From: Verrucomicrobiota bacterium
GTDB lineage: Bacteria; Verrucomicrobiota; Verrucomicrobiia; Chthoniobacterales; Xiphinematobacteraceae
Direction: 5' to 3'
Length of the DNA stretch: 40,409 nt
NCBI GenBank assembly: GCA_023269545.1
Contig: JAHFTB010000022.1
Span: forward strand, 1 to 40,409
Shown: piece by piece, positions 14,356-21,134 of the stretch
Layout: each line of letters starts with the position of its first letter
How positions within the stretch are numbered: position 1 is the first letter of the stretch
Made by a program: the position numbers and the translations under genes
Notes under the pieces: generated by a model
Told to the model about the DNA's origin: nothing
The model's database searches: none
The model's input: only the letters and a program-made list of their open reading frames with translations

Positions 14356-14426
14356 TGCAAAAATCCTTGATGGAATTGATCTCTATCAGTTAATCAAAAA
14401 GATAGAATCAACCCAAAAGGCCCCAA

Positions 14427-15293
14427 ATGCACAAGCTATTGACTTCTCTCCTTGCTTCTATTCCTTTTTCTCTCTCTGCAATGATCGGATTTTTCGACAT
14501 GGATGTCAATTTCGATCCACTCGGTATGAAAGCAAAGAGCCACGTTGATATCGCCCCTCAATCTTCTGTTACTTTCTCTGATAAAGCTTGGCTTTTGACT
14601 CCACGCTTTTCTATTTATCTCGATGGCAGCTTTGATGTGGCTTCAGCAACAGGGCTGCGTCATACTACTCCCTATGGATATGTCGGCCATCACGTATTTT
14701 GGTCCATGTCGCAAACCAATCATGGTAAGTTCTATCAAGTAGGCCATGCTTTAGACTTTTTAACTCCTGACTGGGATTTCAGAGTCAACTATTACCATCC
14801 TCTCACAAAAACTCAAACGGATACGCGCTTCCTCTATTCAAGTCATATCTGGGCTGAATCTGAGGCGCTATGGAAGGGAGATTATTTCAATGTAGGACTG
14901 GGACCTCGCTATAACTTTAGCACGAATTGTCTAGGCGCTCAGACTCGTTTTGTCGTTCCTTTCAAGTATTTCAATGTGGGAGCGATAGTAGGGTATGATT
15001 ACCCATCTCAATTGACCTTCAGCATCTCTTTCTCATTCAGCCTATATAATTCCCATCGGTCATCTCAGCTGCATGACCCTATTTGTCATAAATCGCGCGT
15101 CAGATATGAAAGGGTAGAGCTGCCAATGCACAATAAAGCTCAAAAGCCGAAAAAAGATGCGAATAACGGACTCACAGAAAACCTTGGGTTCATCATAGAA
15201 GAGCCTGTTGTCGTCCATCCTACAGACCCTACCACTACTCCGCCGAAATCTTTGTGGGCCTTTTTTTTTGAGGGACAACGAACCTCCGAATAA
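14427..15293 (+). CDS. Exported outer-membrane beta-barrel protein (inverse-autotransporter-like)
   Basis: Residues 1-18 form a clear signal peptide (basic start, hydrophobic core, SLSA end). Residues about 25-215 show alternating aromatic/polar strands typical of an outer-membrane barrel, with landmarks GYVGHHVFW, YQVGHALDFL, WDFRVNYYHP, YFNVGLGPRYNF and LTFSISFSFSL. This resembles the beta domain of intimin/invasin-type proteins. Residues 220-280 are a Lys/Pro/Thr-rich tail. It ends abruptly after a T9 run (15261-15269), and the next frame continues. As phage cargo it may change the host surface or exclude other phages (inference). It has a weak ribosome site (AAAAGG). Confidence 0.65.
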   Translation: MHKLLTSLLASIPFSLSAMIGFFDMDVNFDPLGMKAKSHVDIAPQSSVTFSDKAWLLTPRFSIYLDGSFDVASATGLRHTTPYGYVGHHVFWSMSQTNHGKFYQVGHALDFLTPDWDFRVNYYHPLTKTQTDTRFLYSSHIWAESEALWKGDYFNVGLGPRYNFSTNCLGAQTRFVVPFKYFNVGAIVGYDYPSQLTFSISFSFSLYNSHRSSQLHDPICHKSRVRYERVELPMHNKAQKPKKDANNGLTENLGFIIEEPVVVHPTDPTTTPPKSLWAFFFEGQRTSE

Positions 15294-15471
15294 AGACGAT
15301 TTTTTCTTTATTCCTCCGGATAATATTATTCCTAGATCTTTTTACGAGCCAACTGCTATAGATACCTATGATATGGATCTCTATGAGACGTTTACGCCGG
15401 ATAATAATCCAAATTCGATGCCTGATAGCGCGAACGGTTGTGATCCTGGAGCAAATATGGAAGGAGGATAA
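15268..15471 (+). CDS. Out-of-frame C-terminal extension of the beta-barrel protein
   Basis: This frame becomes continuous with the barrel gene if the T9 tract were T8 (or T11). It would add 67 residues rich in Pro, Asp and Asn (PPNKDDFFFIPPDNIIPR, TFTPDNNPNSMPDS) to residues 1-280. An ATG at 15208 lies in this frame but only within the barrel coding region and has no ribosome site, so an independent gene is unlikely. The cause may be a sequencing error, slippage or real truncation. Confidence 0.5.
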   Translation: MRDNEPPNKDDFFFIPPDNIIPRSFYEPTAIDTYDMDLYETFTPDNNPNSMPDSANGCDPGANMEGG

Positions 15472-15473
15472 AA

Positions 15474-15737
15474 ATGTCACAATGCGGTTGTATCGGTTCA
15501 GATTTTCCAGAGCCACCTAAAGATGGCCGGCCCTACTTCATCAAAGCACCTCCAGATACTAGGTCATGTCCTTTTTGTGATTCACTGGAATTAGAGGCAT
15601 ATCGAGAGCCCTGTACATTCATGTCGGACTACGAATGCATTCGATGCAACACCTGTCATGCTAAGGGGCCTTCAAAGGGCTTTGATGATGAATGGGATCA
15701 TGAGTTCACCTGGAACCACAGGGAGGGTAGCAAATGA
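15474..15737 (+). CDS. Lar-like zinc-ribbon protein (restriction-alleviation family)
   Basis: An 87-aa protein with CPFCDSLELEAY at about residues 32-43, C-I-R-C-N-T-C-H-A-K-G-P at about 55-66 and a closing W-N-H-R. This is the C-P-F-C...C-x-x-C...G-P...W-N-x-R layout of the Lar family; Rac prophage Lar relieves type I restriction. GGAAGGAGG precedes ATG 15474 and the next gene overlaps by 4 bp. The antirestriction role is known only for the prototype; many Lar-like phage proteins are untested. Confidence 0.65.
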   Translation: MSQCGCIGSDFPEPPKDGRPYFIKAPPDTRSCPFCDSLELEAYREPCTFMSDYECIRCNTCHAKGPSKGFDDEWDHEFTWNHREGSK

Positions 15738-15934
15738 AATCCTACTGCAACTATTGCGATCCTAAGCATTTTACCCTCTATGGATTCTGTGGCAATTGCA
15801 AACGCAAGTGCGAGTGTCCCCTTTATGATCCGCGTAGCAAAATGAGCCTTGAGGACTACGCAGCCTACAAAAAGCGATGGTACGAGCAGGACATGAATTC
15901 CTTTTTACAGGGTTTTGGGAGACATGAAACGTGA
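15734..15934 (+). CDS. Small Cys-rich protein, 66 aa
   Basis: Begins MKSYCNYCDP, with further cysteines in FCGNCKRKCECPLYDP, so one or two zinc sites are likely. A Tyr/Lys helix follows. It overlaps the Lar-like gene and the next gene by 4 bp each. No family is recognised. Confidence 0.6.
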   Translation: MKSYCNYCDPKHFTLYGFCGNCKRKCECPLYDPRSKMSLEDYAAYKKRWYEQDMNSFLQGFGRHET

Positions 15935-16314
15935 ATGAATGGGAAGTTCTTAGAGAGTGGTGTCCCAAACTATATAAAGAAGGCATGATATTTGAATGTG
16001 GCCTCGGCTGGTATGGCCTTCTACACGATCTTTCCATGAAAATTGAGAAGATTCTGGAGAAGGAAGCGGAAAATAGCAAGCTGCATGAAGGCGAAGAAAA
16101 TGAATATGTTGAAATGTTTGCTATACAAGTAAAAGAAAAATATGGCACATTGCGATTTTATATGTCTGCCCAAACCGAAGAGATGGAGCCGTTAATTCAT
16201 AGTGCCGAAGTTCTCTCTTCTCAGACATGCGAGTTCTGTGGAGAGCCTGGAAAAATGCATGGCACACATTGGTTAAAAGTAAGATGCGATAAATGTTACG
16301 AGGAGAAAAAATGA
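15931..16314 (+). CDS. Conserved phage protein with C-terminal zinc motif, 127 aa
   Basis: GTG 15931 overlaps the preceding stop. The layout is known from many phages: an N-terminal helix, GLGWYGLLHDLSMKIEKIL, then FAIQVKEKYGTLRFYM, IHSAEVLSSQTCEFCGEPGKMH and a final C-x-x-C (RCDKCYEE). Family members are annotated as hypothetical; the C-terminal C4 site probably binds zinc. No activity is known. Confidence 0.7.
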   Translation: MNEWEVLREWCPKLYKEGMIFECGLGWYGLLHDLSMKIEKILEKEAENSKLHEGEENEYVEMFAIQVKEKYGTLRFYMSAQTEEMEPLIHSAEVLSSQTCEFCGEPGKMHGTHWLKVRCDKCYEEKK

Positions 16315-16616
16315 ATCAAGAACTTGAATTGAATGAAGATGGAAAGGTAATAGGCATTGCTCAAAGTGAAGAAGTAAAGCCAAATGATGGCATAGCGAGG
16401 ATATCTTTCAAAAAGAAAAGAGACATCTTTCGTTTTAATGGAGAGAAAGACATTTCCATTAATCTTGAACACGTGACGACTATGTTCGCAGAGGGGAAAA
16501 GAATCACGTTCCAATTCTATACCAATGCGACATTCATAGATTTGGAAGATGATGCAGCTGCTAAGAGAGCTTACGAGCAAATCATAGGCGTATGGTCCGC
16601 TGATGCAATCGAGTGA
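16311..16616 (+). CDS. Hypothetical beta-rich protein, 101 aa
   Basis: ATG 16311 has GAGGAGA just upstream and overlaps the previous stop. The C-terminal 65 residues (ISINLEHVTTMFAEGKRITFQFYTNATFIDLED, then a helix ending IIGVW) suggest a small beta-sheet/helix domain. An earlier ATG at 16293 lies before the ribosome site and is not used. No family is recognised. Confidence 0.65.
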   Translation: MNQELELNEDGKVIGIAQSEEVKPNDGIARISFKKKRDIFRFNGEKDISINLEHVTTMFAEGKRITFQFYTNATFIDLEDDAAAKRAYEQIIGVWSADAIE

Positions 16617-16923
16617 AGAGCTTGCCGTCATCTTGGCTCGGCTAACTGCTCTTGAATTCAAATTCGATGAGTTTGCCGAGTCTATCCATACATTCTTGTT
16701 TTCAGAGGAAGATTATAGCCCTATCAACAGGATTCATGACAAGCTTGACAAGCTTTTGGAAGACGAAACTAGAGTCCAAAGAGTCCAAATAGCCGAAAAA
16801 ACGCTGGATAAGTTTGAAGATTACATGAAGAATGTCGATAAGGTTAATGCCATGATCAATGAGTTTAAGGGATGCGTTGCTCTAGCTAGGGCTGCAATAG
16901 CAGAGCACAAGCAAGCGAATTAA
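16603..16923 (+). CDS. Coiled-coil hypothetical protein, 106 aa
   Basis: Overlaps the previous gene by 14 bp. Heptad-like patterns run through most of the protein (VILARLTALEFKFDEFAESI, INRIHDKLDKLLEDE, KTLDKFEDYMKNVDKV). It is probably oligomeric. It ends where a minus-strand gene ends (4-bp overlap), closing the accessory block. Confidence 0.65.
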   Translation: MQSSEELAVILARLTALEFKFDEFAESIHTFLFSEEDYSPINRIHDKLDKLLEDETRVQRVQIAEKTLDKFEDYMKNVDKVNAMINEFKGCVALARAAIAEHKQAN

Positions 16924-17195
16924 GAAATCGGCTTGTCAGGACCCTTCCCCTTGATAATCTGCATGTGGCGAATAGATCTATCTAAGACGCTCATTAGCAT
17001 ATTTCTATAGAGTATGACTTCGTCCATGGAGTTGCAATGCGCCCAGAGGCAATTTACGCTAGCGCTTATTAGTGCTGACATTGCCAGGGGAGTGGGTTGA
17101 TCTCGAAGAACTCTCCTAATATATCTTTCCATTCTGTCCGTCATTTCCATGACATCGATAACATCATCTTGGGGAATCTGGAGCCAGTCCATCAT
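16920..17195 (-). CDS. Hypothetical helical protein, 91 aa
   Basis: A minus-strand gene whose ATG follows AAGGATCTAA. The product is helical with Met/Asp-rich stretches (DDVIDVMEMTDRMERYIRRVL, PLAMSALISASVNCLW). It lies alone on the minus strand between the accessory block and the portal, so it must have its own promoter in 17196-17267. No family is recognised. Confidence 0.6.
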   Translation of the reverse strand: MMDWLQIPQDDVIDVMEMTDRMERYIRRVLRDQPTPLAMSALISASVNCLWAHCNSMDEVILYRNMLMSVLDRSIRHMQIIKGKGPDKPIS

Positions 17196-17267
17196 TTAGA
17201 TCCTTGCCTATAATAAATTTTATCCTACAGCATAAAGTAAATAAATATCTATGCTAGAGGTGGTATC

Positions 17268-19283
17268 TTGAGGAACAATGACCCAATTTTTTGGCCGGAA
17301 GATTCTTTAAATGTCTCTCTTCGCCAAGGAATGGAGAAGAACTATTCGGATAGCATCAATATCCTACAGACTCAGTGGTACCAAGCAGATCTAAATCAAA
17401 GATTCACAATTAATGATCAAGAAGTCTGGGGACTCATCTTCCCAGGTGTTGCAACATATCGAAGAAAGATATGGAATTTCAACATCATGAATCCCATAAG
17501 CGAGGCTATCAGCGGCCAGCAAAGACAAACTCGCAAGAGCTCAGCAGTCATTCCTATCCATAATGGACAGCAAAAGACAGCCGACCAGCTGACAAAATGC
17601 CTTTATCACAATCACAAGCAAGGCTTCCACCAGACATTTAGCGACGCTTTCCAGCTAGGAGCTATCATCCAGGGCCTTGGCTTCATGTACCTGTATGCAG
17701 ACTCAACTAAAGACCCTATTAGCCCAGATCCAAAATGGCGCTATGTAGACATGAAATCGTGCCTATTTGACCCCTATTTCCGCAAGCATGACATGTCAGA
17801 TGCTCGTTTCTGGTGGGTAAGGACTTTCTTTGATGCTCAAGAAGCTGCTCTCTTATACCCTCAATTTGGCGATGAAATTCTATCACTTCCCAAGGGTACC
17901 TATCGAGATGACAAATTCTTTTATATGCCCGAGGTCTACCAGATCCAATTCCCTAACCTTATTGCTTTCGATGAATATTGGTATGCAACCAATCGAGAAG
18001 CGACATTCCTCATAGATAAAAAGACAGAAGAATGCCAGGAGTTTACAGGAACCCCAGATCAATTAAAAGAAATCATGGTGGCTTTCAAAGGGCAGCTTCG
18101 GACGATCAAAAAGCAAGTTCCTACTGTGCGTAGAAGCATTATTCTCAATGACAGGGTCATCGTGGACGAGCCAAACCCATACGGCATGGACCGCTACCCT
18201 GTGGTGCCGATGCTCGCCTTCTTCACCGCGGACACGCCATACTACGCCTACAAGTTCAACTCTCCGATGACCATGCTGAGAGACTGCCAATACCTTCTAA
18301 ACCGCCTGAAGGTTTCCAATTTGGAAATCCTAGATGCTCAGCAGCAGGGATTGAAGGTTAAAAAAGGTGCCCTAGTAACTCCGGATGATGCTCTAAATTC
18401 TGGTCACGGACGCGTGCTTTCCATTGATCCTGACTTCCAAATGGATGACGTACAGGCAATGCCTATCGTGCCTCCTTCGCCGGTCATGCTCCAAATGGAA
18501 GAGATGCTGAAGGGCATTTTCTTCAATATTGCGGGCATTGATCCAAGTGCCATGGGTATGGATGTCGATGATAAAGCCGGCATTATAACCATGATGCGCG
18601 CAGCTGCAACTGCTAGAAACCTCCAAAGGCTATTCGATCAGGCCGATGAATCGCAAAGACTATGCAGCGATATAGAAGTTGAATTTATCCAGAAAATGTG
18701 GACCTATGGAAAGGTTCGTCAAGTGATTGGAGAAGAACCAACGGCTGAGTTTGACAGTAAAATCTTCTTCAAATACGGATGTAAAGTCGTTCAAGCCGCT
18801 CTTACAGAGTCGCAGCAACAGTTAGAATTAGCTCAGATTCTTCATTTGCAACAACTTTATCCTGATCTTGTTCCTCCAGACGAAATCATAGAGTGCATGA
18901 CTTTCCAAAATAAAGGTCGTATCACCGAAAAAATCATGGCTAAGCAGAAAGCAATGCAAGAGCAGCAGCAGAAGATGGAAGATCTCCAGATGCAGCAATT
19001 GCAGGTCGATAATATGACAAAAGTTGCTTACGCCCATAGCCAAGAAGGGCTAGCTAAAGAACGCGTGGCCAAAATCCAGACAGATTCGGCTGTTGCTCAA
19101 GACAAACTACGCCGAGCTCATCAAGAGGATACTGCAAGCCTTCTGAACGTGGTCAAAGCTCTCAAAGAGCTCAAAGGCATGGATCTCGACCATCTCATGC
19201 AACAGGTGGAAATCCTCAATGCTTTAAGCCCTGCCGCTAATCCAGAAAAAGAAACTGTTGCACCTAAACAAAATGTTGCATAA
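17268..19283 (+). CDS. Portal protein (P22-type)
   Basis: A 671-aa protein that would form the dodecameric portal ring through which DNA is packaged and ejected. The N-terminal region (KNYSDSINILQTQWYQAD, NPISEAISGQQRQTRKS) and the central part (WRYVDMKSCLFDPYFRKHDMSD) follow the P22-type portal pattern, and the length is close to P22 gp1 (725 aa). The C-terminus has a long Gln-rich coiled coil (about residues 555-600, KQKAMQEQQQKMEDLQMQQLQ), the equivalent of the portal barrel. TTG 17268 is chosen since AGAGGTGG precedes it by a few bases. It lies about 8 kb from TerL. Confidence 0.88.
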   Translation: MRNNDPIFWPEDSLNVSLRQGMEKNYSDSINILQTQWYQADLNQRFTINDQEVWGLIFPGVATYRRKIWNFNIMNPISEAISGQQRQTRKSSAVIPIHNGQQKTADQLTKCLYHNHKQGFHQTFSDAFQLGAIIQGLGFMYLYADSTKDPISPDPKWRYVDMKSCLFDPYFRKHDMSDARFWWVRTFFDAQEAALLYPQFGDEILSLPKGTYRDDKFFYMPEVYQIQFPNLIAFDEYWYATNREATFLIDKKTEECQEFTGTPDQLKEIMVAFKGQLRTIKKQVPTVRRSIILNDRVIVDEPNPYGMDRYPVVPMLAFFTADTPYYAYKFNSPMTMLRDCQYLLNRLKVSNLEILDAQQQGLKVKKGALVTPDDALNSGHGRVLSIDPDFQMDDVQAMPIVPPSPVMLQMEEMLKGIFFNIAGIDPSAMGMDVDDKAGIITMMRAAATARNLQRLFDQADESQRLCSDIEVEFIQKMWTYGKVRQVIGEEPTAEFDSKIFFKYGCKVVQAALTESQQQLELAQILHLQQLYPDLVPPDEIIECMTFQNKGRITEKIMAKQKAMQEQQQKMEDLQMQQLQVDNMTKVAYAHSQEGLAKERVAKIQTDSAVAQDKLRRAHQEDTASLLNVVKALKELKGMDLDHLMQQVEILNALSPAANPEKETVAPKQNVA

Positions 19284-19325
19284 GAATGCAATTTATGAGC
19301 AAACGCATTTAAACGAGGTGTTTTT

Positions 19326-19523
19326 ATGAAAGAGAAAATGTCAAAAAGAGGCTATACACAAGGGGACATGAGTCCTACTGTTGAAAGCTACCAAAAGCCT
19401 GAGAAAGATTTTGCTGAGCGTGGTTTCAGCAAGACTACTGAGTACGTCGAAAGACAAGACAAGCGTCAATCCGACATGGCTAAAGACGTCAATAAGCAGT
19501 CCTATCAGGGCAGATATTCTTAA
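19326..19523 (+). CDS. Small polar hypothetical protein, 65 aa
   Basis: Lies 42 bp after the portal gene with an ACGAGGTG site. It is very polar, rich in Lys, Gln, Ser and Tyr (SKRGYTQGDMSPTVESYQKP), and probably disordered. It may be a virion-associated or morphogenesis peptide given its place. The next small gene has a similar composition. Confidence 0.6.
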   Translation: MKEKMSKRGYTQGDMSPTVESYQKPEKDFAERGFSKTTEYVERQDKRQSDMAKDVNKQSYQGRYS

Positions 19524-19536
19524 GTAGGAGACAGAA

Positions 19537-19716
19537 ATGTCTAAACGAGAAAATTCTAAGCCTTATTCGATTGAAGTGCAAAAAGGCCCGATCCGCATGG
19601 ATGAGCAATATTCTGAGCAACTCCGAAGAGAGCCTGAGTATACCATGCGAGATATTGAGAATAACAGCATGCGTCAAGACAAAATGACGTTGACCTTGCA
19701 CGTTCCAAAGCAGTAG
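19537..19716 (+). CDS. Small polar hypothetical protein, 59 aa
   Basis: ATG 19537 follows TAGGAGACAGAA. The product starts MSKRENSKPYSIEVQKGPIR and contains EPEYTMRDIENN. Like its neighbour it is short, polar and without a recognised domain. It is the last gene before the non-coding stretch holding the hairpin and tRNA-like structure. Confidence 0.6.
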   Translation: MSKRENSKPYSIEVQKGPIRMDEQYSEQLRREPEYTMRDIENNSMRQDKMTLTLHVPKQ

Positions 19717-19732
19717 CTTTATCCTTTATCTT

Positions 19733-19783
19733 GAGTGGCCCCGCAAGGGATGTGATATGCGATACAACCCGCACCACTCTTTT
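19733..19783 (+). terminator. Structured hairpin with T-run after the portal cluster
   Basis: GAGTGG (19733-19738) pairs with CCACTC (19774-19779), followed by TTTT. Inside, CCC-GCAA-GGG gives a smaller hairpin. The outer stem with T-run looks like a terminator for the portal cluster, but the 35-nt loop is long. It touches the 5' end of the tRNA-like sequence. Confidence 0.45.
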
Positions 19784-19861
19784 GGCATGTTAGCTCAGAT
19801 AGTAGAGCGCATCTAGGATTATAACCTGGATGAGGGCGTCAGCGCAAATCTGACACGTGCC
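19784..19861 (+). tRNA. tRNA-like structure, possibly tRNA-Ile(UAU), degenerate
   Basis: A cloverleaf can be drawn. Acceptor GGCATGT/ACGTGCC has one G-U pair, the D-stem is GCTC/GAGC with an 8-nt loop, and the T-stem is GTCAG/CTGAC with a 7-nt loop. The anticodon arm has an 8-bp stem (CATCTAGG/CCTGGATG) around loop ATTATAA, giving anticodon UAU for AUA. Odd points are three extra stem pairs, T-loop CGCAAAT lacking the usual TT at its start, one of the two conserved D-loop Gs missing, and no encoded CCA. It may be a decayed tRNA, an atypical phage tRNA or a tRNA mimic. Confidence 0.5.
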
Positions 19862-19957
19862 TTTCTTCTTGGGTTCCGTCGGACGGATTAAAGTTGAGTC
19901 ATGCTCAGCGCCTTATTTTTCCAAAATATATTTGCCCCATATGTGCATCCTATGTAT
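19862..19957. other. Spacer between tRNA-like structure and parA
   Basis: No gene is seen. A small perfect hairpin, TCCGT-CGG-ACGGA, lies near 19876-19888. The rest becomes increasingly AT-rich toward the palindrome ahead of parA. Confidence 0.4.
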
Positions 19958-19978
19958 GTTATATGCTCCATATATAAC
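19958..19978. promoter_or_regulatory. AT-rich palindrome upstream of parA (putative operator/centromere)
   Basis: GTTATAT (19958-19964) and ATATAAC (19972-19978) form a perfect inverted repeat with a 7-nt spacer, 18 bp before the parA start. The 11-mer ATATATAACAA at 19970-19980 recurs at 20631-20641 before the RHH gene. The pattern fits an autoregulatory operator or partition site bound by the RHH protein. Confidence 0.5.
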
Positions 19979-19995
19979 AACCATATAGGAGATAT

Positions 19996-20631
19996 ATGAT
20001 TATCGTAGTCGGTGGCATCAAGGGCGGAAGCGGAAAGACAACGCTTGCAACCAATCTAGCTGTAAAAAGGGCACAAGATCACAAGGTTTTGCTCGTAGAT
20101 GCAGATGAACAAAAAAGCGCATGGGACTGGTCTCAACAAAGAGATTCTTTGCCGATCCATCGTTTCGAGTTTTCATTCGTGACTGTTTGCATGTCTGGCA
20201 AGACCATTTACAACAATTTATTGAAGCTCAAAGAAGACTATGACGATATCATCGTGGATACTGGTGGAAGAGATACAACTTCTCAGCGTTCTGCTCTGTG
20301 CGTCTCGGATAAGTTAATTCTTCCTTTCAAGCCAAGTTCGATAGATATTTGGACCATCGGCCCCATCAAGGGGATTCTTTCCGAATGCGTTAATCCAGCC
20401 TTGAAGGTCTATGCTGTCATAACCCAAGCGGACGCTTCTGGAACGGATAATCAAGAGGCAATAGAAATTCTGAAAGAAGCGCCAGAGATCCAAGCTCTTG
20501 AATGTACCATTGGAAACAGAAAGGCTTTTAGAAATGCCGCTGCCGATGGACTGGCTGTTCATGAAATGTTTCATCCAGACAAAAAGGCATGTGAAGAGAT
20601 GCAAACACTTTACGATTCAATATATATCTGA
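19996..20631 (+). CDS. parA: ParA-type partition ATPase
   Basis: A 211-aa Walker-type ATPase with deviant Walker A KGGSGKTT at residues 9-16, VLLVDADEQ (A' box) at about 31-39 and the Walker B strand DIIVDTGG at about 84-91. The short length and the lack of an N-terminal DNA-binding domain place it with plasmid type Ib ParA proteins, which move plasmid copies on the nucleoid with a small RHH partner. That partner is encoded 36 bp downstream. The ribosome site is AGGAG. It sits alone between portal and scaffold genes, an insertion in the structural block. It suggests plasmid-like persistence. Confidence 0.85.
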   Translation: MIIVVGGIKGGSGKTTLATNLAVKRAQDHKVLLVDADEQKSAWDWSQQRDSLPIHRFEFSFVTVCMSGKTIYNNLLKLKEDYDDIIVDTGGRDTTSQRSALCVSDKLILPFKPSSIDIWTIGPIKGILSECVNPALKVYAVITQADASGTDNQEAIEILKEAPEIQALECTIGNRKAFRNAAADGLAVHEMFHPDKKACEEMQTLYDSIYI

Positions 20632-20641
20632 TATATAACAA
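20631..20641. repeat. Second copy of the 11-mer ATATATAACAA
   Basis: It is identical to 19970-19980 and lies 26 bp before the RHH-protein start. Both copies are followed by an ATATAGGAGA-type ribosome site. It probably shares a binding protein with the first copy. Confidence 0.5.
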
Positions 20642-20667
20642 AAATATGTGCAATATATAGGAGACAT

Positions 20668-20892
20668 ATGGCAGTAAAGAAACAAATAAACGCCTCAATG
20701 GATAAATTCATTGACAAAGGTGCGGCTGTTAAGGCAAGTAAAGAGAAAGAGTTTAGAAATGTTTTGGTCAGGATTCCAGCAGATATTTTAGATGAACTGG
20801 ACGCCTACTTGATCTTAAATAAGCCATGGGTAAATAGAACGCAATGGATCGTAGAAATGATACACGAAGGATTGAAGCGCAATATACCCTAG
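20668..20892 (+). CDS. Ribbon-helix-helix DNA-binding protein, likely ParA partner
   Basis: A 74-aa protein. Residues about 28-70 have the RHH pattern: strand FRNVLVRIP, helix ADILDELDAYLI, turn, helix NRTQWIVEMIHEGLKR. The basic N-terminal tail (KKQINASMDKF) is like the ParA-stimulating tails of type Ib centromere-binding proteins. It directly follows parA and has palindromic AT-rich DNA upstream, so it is the likely ParB-type component and repressor. It could instead act only as a CopG-like regulator. Confidence 0.7.
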   Translation: MAVKKQINASMDKFIDKGAAVKASKEKEFRNVLVRIPADILDELDAYLILNKPWVNRTQWIVEMIHEGLKRNIP

Positions 20893-21134
20893 AAAACATA
20901 TGCGCTCCAGGCTGTCCATGCCAAGGCAAAGAACATCACACTCATTTAAATCTCGTAAGGAATCCTTTGAAAGAAGATGTCAATGTGCCTGAAAGAAAGC
21001 ATATAAATATCAGGGGAAGAGAGGAGCACGAGGCCGTCATCAAGGATGCGGCCTGGTGTAAAGAGCTGGGTTTAGATCAGGCTTACGAAACCTTTATATA
21101 CCTGAAACGTTGGGGAGAGTGGTTAAGAAAGTAA
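20844..21134 (+). CDS. Hypothetical protein with CxxxCxC motif, 96 aa
   Basis: Overlaps the RHH gene by 49 bp in another frame; the start is uncertain because no ribosome site is visible at ATG 20844 and a TTG lies a little further on. It contains C-A-P-G-C-P-C-Q-G-K-E-H-H, a possible metal site, and a helical C-terminus (EAVIKDAAWCKELGLDQAYETF). It converges on a minus-strand gene with a 12-bp overlap. No family is recognised. Confidence 0.5.
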   Translation: MDRRNDTRRIEAQYTLENICAPGCPCQGKEHHTHLNLVRNPLKEDVNVPERKHINIRGREEHEAVIKDAAWCKELGLDQAYETFIYLKRWGEWLRK

